Shown here: positions 8,297 to 16,700 of the stretch, one piece after another
Layout: each line of letters opens with the position of its first letter
Numbering within the stretch: the stretch's first letter is position 1
NCBI RefSeq assembly: GCF_040829825.1
Contig: NZ_JBFOLH010000024.1
Strand: one strand, 5' to 3'
Source: Leadbetterella sp040829825
GTDB lineage: Bacteria > Bacteroidota > Bacteroidia > Cytophagales > Spirosomataceae
DNA: 64,000 nucleotides
Notes under the pieces: model-generated
Databases searched by the model: none
Told to the model about the DNA's origin: nothing
What the model saw: only the letters and a program-made list of their open reading frames with translations
Program-made: the position numbers and the translations under genes

Positions 8297-9211
8297 ATGC
8301 CTATGCCATTAAAATATCAAATAAAGCAAACCGTTCAATTTCCCGAACTTACGACTATTCCCAAAGAGCAGTCCGAAAATGCTTTGTTTGATATATTGGC
8401 AGAAGATGTAAATGATAATGACAGCTATTGCCAAACATTGATACACAAAATTCTCAAATTACCTTATGCAAAGTTGCCCGATTTCTTTTCACACCATTGC
8501 GTATTTGTTGCCGACCCTATAAAATGGCTTAATAAATTTGAAAAGCTAATATCCGATAATGAAGAAATATTCAACAGTTCAGCCAATCAGGGACGAATGA
8601 TAAAATGCTATACCATTATTGAAAGCAAGCGAAAGGAAATAGAATTGACAGGCTACAAACATACCGTTGCAAACTTGCCGATGCAATATGTAAATGCCGA
8701 ATGTGAGGTAAGATACTTTTCATTTAAAGAAACCAAAAACAGAGTGGACGAATTACAAGACTATACACAAAAAATAATGTTCCTTACCAAAGAAAAATTT
8801 GATTACGAACAGGCAAGTATAGACTTCATAAATCCCAAGCTACCCGATTATTCCCTACAATGTCAAAAGGAAATAGACCAGATACAGCATTTAAACCGTC
8901 TAACAAACGAATTTTCTGTTGAGCAAATGAACAAGAATAAAAACGGTATGCCATTCAACAAGCTCAAAATAAATTGCAACATCAATCAGTTAGTAGATAT
9001 ATTTTACCAACTGCACAGGGAATTATTTACAGACGGAAAACCAATCATTGACGGAAACATAAACGATATTGTTGCAGTCATTGTAAATTCATTCACAGAT
9101 AAGGACGGCAGGGAATCAAGTCCCGAAACAGTCAAAACAATGCTTACACCGTCAAAGTCAGATAAACGCCCCAAACCCCACAAAAGAATAGACATTGATA
9201 AAATGCTGTAA
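8297..9211 (+). CDS. Mobile-element protein of unknown function
   Basis: 304 aa, hydrophilic, no signal peptide or membrane segment. The C-terminal third (from about residue 215: NINQLVDIFYQLHREL, then a run ending in a basic SKSDKRPKPHKR tail) is of the kind found in proteins that precede excisionase-like and VirE/VapE genes in Bacteroidota integrative elements. A relation to RteC-like regulators is possible but I could not establish it. Position 90 bases before the HTH gene suggests a role in element control or replication. Confidence 0.65.
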   Translation: MPMPLKYQIKQTVQFPELTTIPKEQSENALFDILAEDVNDNDSYCQTLIHKILKLPYAKLPDFFSHHCVFVADPIKWLNKFEKLISDNEEIFNSSANQGRMIKCYTIIESKRKEIELTGYKHTVANLPMQYVNAECEVRYFSFKETKNRVDELQDYTQKIMFLTKEKFDYEQASIDFINPKLPDYSLQCQKEIDQIQHLNRLTNEFSVEQMNKNKNGMPFNKLKINCNINQLVDIFYQLHRELFTDGKPIIDGNINDIVAVIVNSFTDKDGRESSPETVKTMLTPSKSDKRPKPHKRIDIDKML

Positions 9212-9300
9212 ATAAACTTTGTCCCGAAAGACCAAGTACGGACAAATAGACTTTTTTATGTTGCTGTCCTTTGCTTCCATAATCATAAAATTATTTGAAA

Positions 9301-9582
9301 ATGGAAGCAATTATTTTAAGCAAAGACCAATACACAGAATTGGTAGCAAGGTTGGACGAAATCACAACACGTCTTAATGCAAAGAACGAACCCAAAAAGG
9401 ACACGTTTTTAGACAATCAGGAGTTTTTACAACTGATGAAAATCTCAAAACGTACAGCCCAAACGTGGCGTGATGAGGGGCGTATTTCATTCTCACAGGT
9501 AGGCAACAAAATTTATTACAAGCTGTCAGACGTTGAAAAACTGTTGCAGGAACATTACAACAAAGCATTTGCTAAAAAGTAA
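9301..9582 (+). CDS. Excisionase-like helix-turn-helix protein (HTH_17)
   Basis: 93 aa from ATG 9301 (a TTG at 9295 is in frame). A short coiled segment (EIILSK..ARLDEITTRL) precedes a MerR-like HTH at about 35-85: FLDNQEFLQLMKISKRTAQ, TWRDEGRISFSQVGNKIYY. This is the standard small DNA-binding protein next to VirE/VapE genes in Bacteroidota mobile elements, and is likely an excision or replication factor. Same strand as its neighbours, 39 bases upstream of the VirE gene. Confidence 0.85.
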   Translation: MEAIILSKDQYTELVARLDEITTRLNAKNEPKKDTFLDNQEFLQLMKISKRTAQTWRDEGRISFSQVGNKIYYKLSDVEKLLQEHYNKAFAKK

Positions 9583-9621
9583 TGCAGGTAAGAGTTTCAG
9601 AACAATTAAAAACGTTTGATT

Positions 9622-11094
9622 ATGGTAGTAAGTATTTTTAAAAACTTCAATGAAGTAGTGCAGAACAGCAAAGTAATTGAAGTATTGAACGACATCAAAA
9701 CAGGTAAGTATATCAACGTGATAACTTATTTAAGAAAGTCGCTTGCAGAGAGCAAAATGGAAGCATACGAAAGGGCAAAGAAATCTTTGCCCGCTTTCAC
9801 GCCTTCGGCTTCCTTTAAAGGCGGTAGAAAGTTAGAGTTTGTTACTGCATATACTCAAATTGTGGTATTGGATATTGATAAACTTTCCAAAGAACAGCTT
9901 ACCAATGCTAAAGCGTTGGCACAGGAAACCCCCTACACCTATTCGGCTTTTATAAGTCCATCGGGAAACGGTTTAAAAATCTTTGTTCGTGTAAATTCAG
10001 CACAGGAAAACCACAAAGAAGCATTTATAACACTGCAAAAATTCTATGAAGAATTTTTAGGCTTGCCTATTGACAAATCAGGCAAAGACGTTACACGCCT
10101 TTGCTTTGTGTCTTACGACACCGATTTGTATCTGAATGAAAATGCAACGGTTTATCCTGTAATTTCTACGGAAGATTTAACGCCTTACATAGAGCAATCA
10201 AAAGAAGTAGCACAGGAACATACAACCATTGCAAGCAATGGTTTACCTGTTCAAAATTTCACAAGCGATTATTTGGCAACATATGAGCATTGCGTAAGAT
10301 TTACCGAGAAAAAAGAAAGCTATGTAAATGGTAATAGAAACAACTTTGTGCATTTATTGGCTTGCAACCTTAACCGTAAAGGAGTGCCATTGCCTACGGC
10401 AATGGGCTATATTCTTTCTGATTATAATTATGATGCAAAGGAATTAGCAACAACGGTAAACAGTGCTTACAACAACACCCACGAACACAACAAAAGCACT
10501 TTATCCATTTCGCCAAATGGCGAAATTTCCGAGCAATCCAAGAGCAATAAATTATCTGAAGAAGATACAGACGAAGAAGAAGAAAAGCCGAGCTTCATTG
10601 ATAGGTTAGAGAACTTTTTAAACTATCGTTATAGCTTTCGCTATAACGTAGTTTCGGGAAAATTGGAGTACAAGGCTACCAAAGCTACGCTTTGGAAACC
10701 TGTAACGGATTTCGTTGAAAACTCAATCCTACGTGAGATAATGAAAGCAAAAGTAAAGTGCAACATCAATACACTACGCAATTTGTTACGTTCCGATTAC
10801 TGCGAACAATTCGACCCATTCAAAGACTATTTTGATAACCTGTTATCTAATGAAGATGAAACGGACTACATCACAGAGCTTGCCAATACCATAACCACCA
10901 CAAGGCAGGATTTATGGCAGGTATGTTTTAAAAAATGGTTTGTCGCAATGGTGGCGTGTGTAACCAATGATAAAGCAATCAATCAGACCGTAATTGTATT
11001 TAGTGGCAAACAAGGTGTAGGAAAAACAACGTGGATAGAAAAGCTAATCCCGAAGCCTTTTGCATATTCCGGAGACGTTGACCCCTCATTATGA
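9622..11094 (+). CDS. VirE_N/VapE-type protein, truncated after its P-loop
   Basis: About 490 aa from ATG 9622 (TTG 9616 also in frame). Residues 1-200 resemble the BT4734/VirE N-terminal, primase-like domain (FKGGRKLEFVTAY, VVLDIDKL, SPSGNGLKIFVRV). A linker with an acidic stretch leads to the VapE P-loop ATPase domain, of which only the Walker A FSGKQGVGKTTW remains. The frame stops about 25 residues later, after GDVDPS, so Walker B and the rest of the helicase are missing. It is therefore probably non-functional for element replication. The cut falls about 200 bases before repeat R1. Confidence 0.8.
   Translation: MVVSIFKNFNEVVQNSKVIEVLNDIKTGKYINVITYLRKSLAESKMEAYERAKKSLPAFTPSASFKGGRKLEFVTAYTQIVVLDIDKLSKEQLTNAKALAQETPYTYSAFISPSGNGLKIFVRVNSAQENHKEAFITLQKFYEEFLGLPIDKSGKDVTRLCFVSYDTDLYLNENATVYPVISTEDLTPYIEQSKEVAQEHTTIASNGLPVQNFTSDYLATYEHCVRFTEKKESYVNGNRNNFVHLLACNLNRKGVPLPTAMGYILSDYNYDAKELATTVNSAYNNTHEHNKSTLSISPNGEISEQSKSNKLSEEDTDEEEEKPSFIDRLENFLNYRYSFRYNVVSGKLEYKATKATLWKPVTDFVENSILREIMKAKVKCNINTLRNLLRSDYCEQFDPFKDYFDNLLSNEDETDYITELANTITTTRQDLWQVCFKKWFVAMVACVTNDKAINQTVIVFSGKQGVGKTTWIEKLIPKPFAYSGDVDPSL
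10224..10653. repeat. Four short palindromes within the VirE/VapE coding sequence
   Basis: Positions: 10224-10243 (9-bp arms, 2-base loop), 10387-10405 (8-bp arms, TAC loop), 10507-10526 (9-bp arms, AA loop), and 10621-10653 (9-bp core CGTTATAGC/GCTATAACG around TTTC, extended by 5 more pairs after one bulged base). All are translated in frame. Four near-perfect hairpins in 430 bp of coding DNA is more than I would expect by chance, but I did not compute this. Confidence 0.6.
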
Positions 11095-11294
11095 AACTTG
11101 AAAAACCACAGGAAATATGAGTACAACCAGTTTATTAACATAAAACAGATAGTGTAAGGTGAACTGTGTCATAGTTATTTTACCTTGGCTATAACCTAAA
11201 TCTCTTCAAGCCTGCATGGTGTTCGGTTAGAGTACCTTGTTGCTCAATTATAGGTGCCATTTTAAATGCATCCTGTTTTTTGAAGAAAGAAGTT

Positions 11295-11459
11295 ATTTTT
11301 ATTTTATTATCAGTATTTTACAAGTTTCAAAAGTTCGAAATTCGTACAAGAAGGGTTCGTGATGAAAAGGTGGTTTCAAGTAAATTTTTAGCCCGCCAAG
11401 CTGGCAAGTCGTCTTAAATCCATAAGGAACAAGTTCGAAATTTGTATAGGGAAGTTCAC
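11295..11459. repeat. Direct repeat R1 (left copy of a ~165-bp repeat)
   Basis: Matches 34213-34376 (R2) over its length and partly 50089-50155 (R3). Internal structure: AAGTTCGAAATT at 11331 and again at 11431, 100 bases apart, with CTTAAATCCAT between. It is directly followed by a terminator. The 200 bases upstream (11095-11294) hold nothing I recognise. R1 and R2 enclose the defence-rich region, so they may be its attachment sites or members of a dispersed non-coding repeat family. An ORF through the repeat on the minus strand is not taken as a gene. Confidence 0.65.
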
Positions 11460-11463
11460 TTAA

Positions 11464-11495
11464 GGAGACACTATACAGTAGCTGTCTCCTTTTTT
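11464..11495 (+). terminator. Rho-independent terminator next to R1
   Basis: Hairpin with stem GGAGACA/TGTCTCC and inner CTA/TAG, followed by T6. An identical hairpin with the same flanks occurs at 28770-28803. Both mark the 3' side of a serine-recombinase unit (homology between the two units begins at CTTAAG, 11459 and 28765). Confidence 0.7.
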
Positions 11496-11629
11496 GTGCC
11501 AATAAAAACCTGTGAACCAGACTGTTATAATCAGGTCAATTGTAGTTCGATTTTTACAACCAATATCTTTAGGTTCTTGTGTAATATTCTCTAAAAAACC
11601 AGTCTAAAGACACCTTTACTCTATTTTCT

Positions 11630-11813
11630 CTAAAGTTCGACTTCTCCTTCGGGTTTCGATGTCTCTTCTTCTCTGTCTTTTTTATGATTTTTTGCCATAA
11701 GATACAGGAAGTCCAGTATGACAGCAGCCTCTTCGTCGTTAACCTGAATACCATTTTTGGCTAATATCGCAATTGATTTCTTTACCGAAACCTTTTTTAT
11801 CAATGAAGTTCAT
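11630..11813 (-). pseudogene. Frameshifted small gene downstream of the left serine recombinase
   Basis: Counterpart of the intact 60-residue gene at 28937-29119. ATG at 11813 begins MNF.DKK, but a run of six A (five in the other copy) near 11793-11798 shifts the frame. In the corrected frame it reads AILAKNGIQV, then DFLYLMAKNHKK, and ends at the TAG at 11630. Length is 184 bases, one more than a multiple of three. Function unknown; it always accompanies this recombinase type here. Confidence 0.7.
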
Positions 11814-11825
11814 TTTATAACTTTT

Positions 11826-13273
11826 TCATTTCGTCAATAATATTTTTGCCAGGGCATTATTCAATCCCAAAATATCTCCAGTTTGGAAGTCTACTTTAAC
11901 AGGTGGAATCAGGTTGATCAGATGCTTTTTATCCGCAATATCCAAGCTTGAGAAGCTTTCAAAGATGTTTGCAGACGAGCTGATTGCCAACTGATTTTGT
12001 TTGTCGATTTTCTCTAATTTAATATTGATATCGTTCAACTCTCTTTGCAGACATTTGGAATTGACCAGGTATTCTCTTTTCAACTCGTTATTGTCATCGG
12101 CCTTTAGTACATCTGCCACAAATAGCTGCCGCCCCCTGGAAAGATTTGATTCCAGTTCAATCTGTTTTCTAACGACCAGATTGCGATGTTGTAAATACTC
12201 TGCTTTTTGTGTGCCTGTATTCCAATCTTCTAAAATACTCTTGAATAAATCCATTACTCCGCTTGAAAGCACCAGTTGCTGAGGTTTACGCTCATAGCAT
12301 TCATTCAGAAAGCGTGCATTTACCCGTGTCTTACATCTTCCTTGACAATGATAATATGGATATTTCTTTGTTGAGCCGCTGGAAAAACTTGCAGTGAGTT
12401 TGTTGTGGCAAAGAGGACACACCAAAATCCCCTTAAAAAAAAACGTTGTCTTTAAATCGTCTGTTTTAGCGGTCACTTGCCTCTTTGTAGTGATAATGCG
12501 CCGCACTTCATAAAACAGTGCTTCGGAAATCAATGGTTCGTGAATCCCCTTAACCATATATTGTTCTGCTACCTCAGATTTTATTGGTATAAGACCACAA
12601 TAAGCAGGATTGCGTATGAGTCTAAAAAAGTAGGAACGTGAACATTTCAAGCCCTTCCCATCAGCCATTTTACGCACCTCCTCTATCGTATGGATATTCT
12701 TGGCAAGCTGAAGAAAAGCCCATCTTGTAATATCTGCTTCCGGTTGTTTAGGTACTATGATTTTTTTGCCATCCACTGTTGTCAGGTTGATAAAGCCTAA
12801 GGGGGCTTTGCTCGGATATCTGCCCATCTGTTTTGTCCGATGCATTCCATTCGTCGTGTTTAAAGCCCTTCTGCTATTTTCCGCGTCTGGTACGGATAAG
12901 TAAACAGCAAGCAGAACCGTACTTTCCGGAATAAATCTATGGACTGGTCAATAGCCATTGCTGTCGTCTTATATTTTCGAAGTATCCCGATCATTTCATA
13001 GGCGTATTCAATATTCCGGCTGAATCGATCCCATTTTATAAATAGTATATACTTGTCTTCCTTTGGTGACTTATCCTTAATCGCTGTTATTAACTTTTTC
13101 CATTCAGGCCGGTTGAAGGTCTTGGCTGAAAAATCTTCACGATAGGTACCTTTTACTTCAAAGTTGTGATATTCACAATATTTCAATAGTCGGTCCTCGT
13201 GCCCTGGTAAGGAGTATCCCTTTCTTTTTTGCTCGTCCGTACTGACACGGATGTATAAATAAGCTGTTTTCAT
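11826..13273 (-). pseudogene. Large serine recombinase, frameshifted (left copy)
   Basis: The N-terminal resolvase domain (from 13273: YLYIRVSTDEQKRKGYSL, with the catalytic Ser in RVST) runs to about 12930. There, a 4-base loss relative to the right copy (30241-30260 region) shifts the frame. The remainder (recombinase domain, CPLCHNKL zinc ribbon, coiled coil, C-terminus ending at 11826) continues in another frame. The intact family is about 480-510 aa and mediates site-specific integration. It is split into two ORFs of 137 and 339 residues and is presumed inactive unless the two fragments complement. Confidence 0.8.
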
Positions 13274-13448
13274 AGGAATAATATGTGTTTGATTTTTAAG
13301 ATGAACATTTCTTGAAAGTTTTCAGACCTGATAGTTTTTTAGGTATACAACGCTATCGCAACCCTACTCCTTATCTTAGCTATTTTTACCCATCATAACA
13401 CCCTCAGAAATATCTAACTAATACAGTTCAAATCTAGAAAATATAGGC

Positions 13449-13475
13449 TAAATTTGACCAAAATAGACAAGTCTA
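13449..13475 (+). promoter_or_regulatory. Promoter -7 box and candidate operator of the defence operon
   Basis: TAAATTTG at 13449-13456 fits the Bacteroidota -7 consensus TAnnTTTG. A palindrome TAGAC-AA-GTCTA at 13464-13475 would overlap the transcription start, 12 bases before the XRE ATG. A -33 box is not clear. This arrangement fits self-repression by the XRE protein (inference). Confidence 0.4.
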
Positions 13476-13486
13476 TAACAGGCAAC

Positions 13487-13777
13487 ATGAGGTCATTTGG
13501 TGAAACAGTGCGATCCTTAAGAGAAAAGAAAGAGTTGTTGTTACGACAAGTTGCAGCTGAATTAGAAGTCGATACTTCATTCTTAAGTAAGATGGAGCGT
13601 AATGAGAAAAAAGCAAGTAGACAGCAAGTTGGAAAGCTAGCAGAAGTATTAGAAACAAATCAAAATGAACTATTGACATTATGGTTATCTGACAAACTAC
13701 TTGACATATTGAGTGAAGAGAAAGAAGCGTATAATGTGCTGAAGTTGACTGAACAAAGGTTAAAACAAACTAAGTAA
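13487..13777 (+). CDS. XRE-family HTH regulator of the defence operon
   Basis: 96 aa from ATG 13487 (a TTG at 13454 is in frame but overlaps the promoter-like box). HTH_3 domain at residues 5-60: GETVRSLREKKELLLRQVAA, FLSKMERNEKKAS; then a short helical tail of the SinR-like/restriction-control type. It is 6 bases upstream of the helicase gene, so co-transcribed with it. Likely a repressor or controller that delays expression of the system. No lesion seen. Confidence 0.85.
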   Translation: MRSFGETVRSLREKKELLLRQVAAELEVDTSFLSKMERNEKKASRQQVGKLAEVLETNQNELLTLWLSDKLLDILSEEKEAYNVLKLTEQRLKQTK

Positions 13778-13783
13778 GAAAAT

Positions 13784-16700
13784 ATGGATATATTAAACTT
13801 TCATAAAAAGCTAATCAATAACTATAAGAGTTATATCCAGAGTTTTCTGAATATAAAAGATCCCTTCATTCGTGAGTTTGTTGATGAGGAAATCAGCAAC
13901 AAAAAACTATGGCCAGAACCGTTGGTTCAATTCAATCCAACTTTTGAAAAAGGAAGGCTATTATCCGATTTAGTAAGTGAGGGATATCTTCATCCTGAAT
14001 TGAATAGAATTTTTTCTGGATTCAATTTATATAAGCATCAGGAAGAAGCCATATTATTGGGTTCAACCGGGAGCGAATTCGTGGTAACCTCCGGAACAGG
14101 TTCTGGTAAGTCGCTTACCTATATGGCTACAATCTTTAATTATGTATTAAACCAAGGTGAAGCATCCAAGAATAAAATTCAAGCAGTCATAGTGTATCCA
14201 ATGAATGCCTTAATCAATTCCCAATATAAGGAAATTGAAAAATTCAAAAGTACCTACGAAGAAAAATACAATAAAACATTTCCAATCACATTTGACCAAT
14301 ATACCGGTCAGGAGACCGAAGAGCAAAAGGAACAACTTCGCTTAAACCCGCCTCATATCCTGCTTACCAATTACGTGATGCTGGAATTAATGATGACAAG
14401 AAGCGGCAGAGATGTTGAAATAAGACAGAACTTTCTTGAAAATATCAAATACCTGGTTTTTGACGAACTGCACACGTACAGAGGCAGACAAGGATCCGAT
14501 GTTTCCATACTCATTCGCAGAATCAAATCAGCGGCAAGCAATCCAATAACCTGTATAGGGACTTCTGCTACTATGGTGTCCGGTGATGCCACTACGTTAT
14601 TGGAACAAAAAGAGAAAGTGGCAGAAGTAGCCTCAACTATTTTTGGAACAGACATCCATTCCAATCAGGTAGTCAATGAATATCTTGTGCGAAGTATCGG
14701 AATTGGAAAATCACCATCCCACGCAGATTTAAGGCAAGCTATTGAAAAAGGGATAGCTATCGATGGTAATGCGGACGACTTTGAGAAGCATCCCACAGCA
14801 AACTGGATTGAAGAACAAATTGCATTAGAAAATAGAGAAGGAACCTTAATTCGTAGGAAACCGACGGAACTATCGAAGATTGCAGCCCAGTTAGCAAACC
14901 TTTCCGGTGTCGACAACCAAACTGCCACCAAACACATAGAAGAACTGCTGGAATGGGCAAACATGCTTAATACGAAGCCGGGCAAAGACAAAAATTACTT
15001 ACCCTATCGAATTCACCAGTTCATCGCACAAACGGGCTCTGTTTACTCCACTCTCGGTAATCAGCAAACTCGTGAGTTATATTTAGATGCCGGATTGTAT
15101 GCCGACAGCAAGGAAAATAAATTATATCCGCTGGTGTTTAGTCGAAATTCAGGGCACGAGTTCACTTGTGTAAAACTAAGCTTTAATAATTCCCTGATAC
15201 AGCCAAGAGAGTTTTATGACATTGTAGATGAAGAAGATGAGGCAAATATAGAAGAAGGATACATTTTTATTCAACACGAGGAAGATGAAGAACCTATATG
15301 GGACAGGGAAAGAGATAAACCTGACTTGCCCGAAACCTGGTTTAGCCCAGAAAGAAAAGACGGAACACGAAAGTTGAAATCAGAGCGTGAAGCACGATTA
15401 CCAAGAAAAATCTATTTCAATAAGAAAGGTGACTTTTCGTTTACAGATCCGATGGACTTTGAAGGTTGGTTCCTGCCCTCACCGCTGATGCTCGATCCGA
15501 CTTCGGGCACTATCTATGATGCACAAACGGCCGAATGGACAAAAGTAATGAAATTGGGAGGGGAAGGCCGAAGCACTGCCACCACCGTTTTATCTTTTGA
15601 AACCATTACCCAGCTTCAGGAATTTGGTGAAGCGCCTAAGAAACAGAAGCTGCTCAGCTTTACTGATAACAGGCAGGATGCATCGCTACAGGCAGGGCAT
15701 TTCAATGATTTTGTAAAGGTAGGTCAGTTGAGAGCTGCGATTGCAAAAGCCCTCGAAATACATACTACGCTTGATTATACCAATATTGCGGACAGGGTAT
15801 TTGATTGCTTAAATATCTCTCAGAACCAGTTCGCTAAACAGCCGGCCACTTTTCCCGGACCCAGGAAAGAAAACGAAGATGCGTTTAAGGATTTTATCAT
15901 GTACCGTCTTCTGCATGATTTAAGAAGAAGCTGGCGCGTAGTCCTGCCCAACCTCGAACAATGTGCATTGTTGACCATCGAATACAAGCACTTAGCTGAA
16001 TCTGTTCGGGACGAATCCCTTTGGCAGTCCAACGATTTATTAATGGCTATGTCGCCCGATGAAAGAAAAGATTTCTTGCATCAGGTTTTTGACTTTTTTC
16101 GTAAGTCTTATGCACTCAGTTTTTCGATGCTCGAACCGGGTGCTATTTCCACCAGCTCCAAGAAAATCAAAGAAAAACTTAAAGTCCCATGGACATTGGA
16201 TGAAAATGAAAAACTTGAAATTCCCAATTTCATCCGGGTAGAAAGTCTAGCCAGCAACAGCAGAAATATTTATTCAGAAAGTGCAGGTATCCAGAGTGTA
16301 TTTGGCCGATATATAAAAAGTCAATTCAAGAAATACGGACTGAAAGAACAGTATATCGGCAAGAAAGCCTATAACGAGTTTGTGTATAACCTGTTTGAGT
16401 TCCTAGAAAACAGCGGAGGATGGTTAAAAAGTGACATTGCTCGGTCTACAAGCGGTGAACAGGTAAAAATATTCAAACTTAAAGTTGACAACATTTTATG
16501 GCATAAAGGAGATGGTCAGACGTTAACCCCTGATTTAATAAAAAATCGCTCCTATAAACCATTAAAGCAGCGACCAAACGAGTACTTTAAACACTTTTAT
16601 CAAACCAATTTCCATAACATCAAATCCATAGAAGGCAGCGAACATACCGGTCAGATCAACAGTGAGAAAAGAAAGCAACGGGAAGAAGAATTCAGAGACG

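Larger units (their letters stand above)
1640..11094. mobile_element. Integrative element remnant with tyrosine recombinase and VirE/VapE genes
   Basis: A block of plus-strand genes, visibly more AT-rich than the right part of the window. It starts with an integrase at 1838, carries cargo, and ends with an uncharacterised mobile-element protein, an excisionase-like HTH gene and a VirE_N/VapE gene. The left edge cuts an esterase gene (near 1640). The right edge is the point where the VapE gene loses frame (11094). No conjugation genes are present, so the element is truncated or mobilisable at best. The exact attachment sites were not identified. Confidence 0.6.

Noticed and set aside
11331..11345. 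TTCGAAAT resembling a tRNA T-loop
   Set aside because: No acceptor, D or anticodon arms can be built around it in R1, R2 or R3.
11299..11502. 67-codon minus-strand ORF through repeat R1
   Set aside because: Covers the repeat and its terminator. There is partial peptide similarity to R2 and R3 in the same orientation, but no start or frame is conserved.
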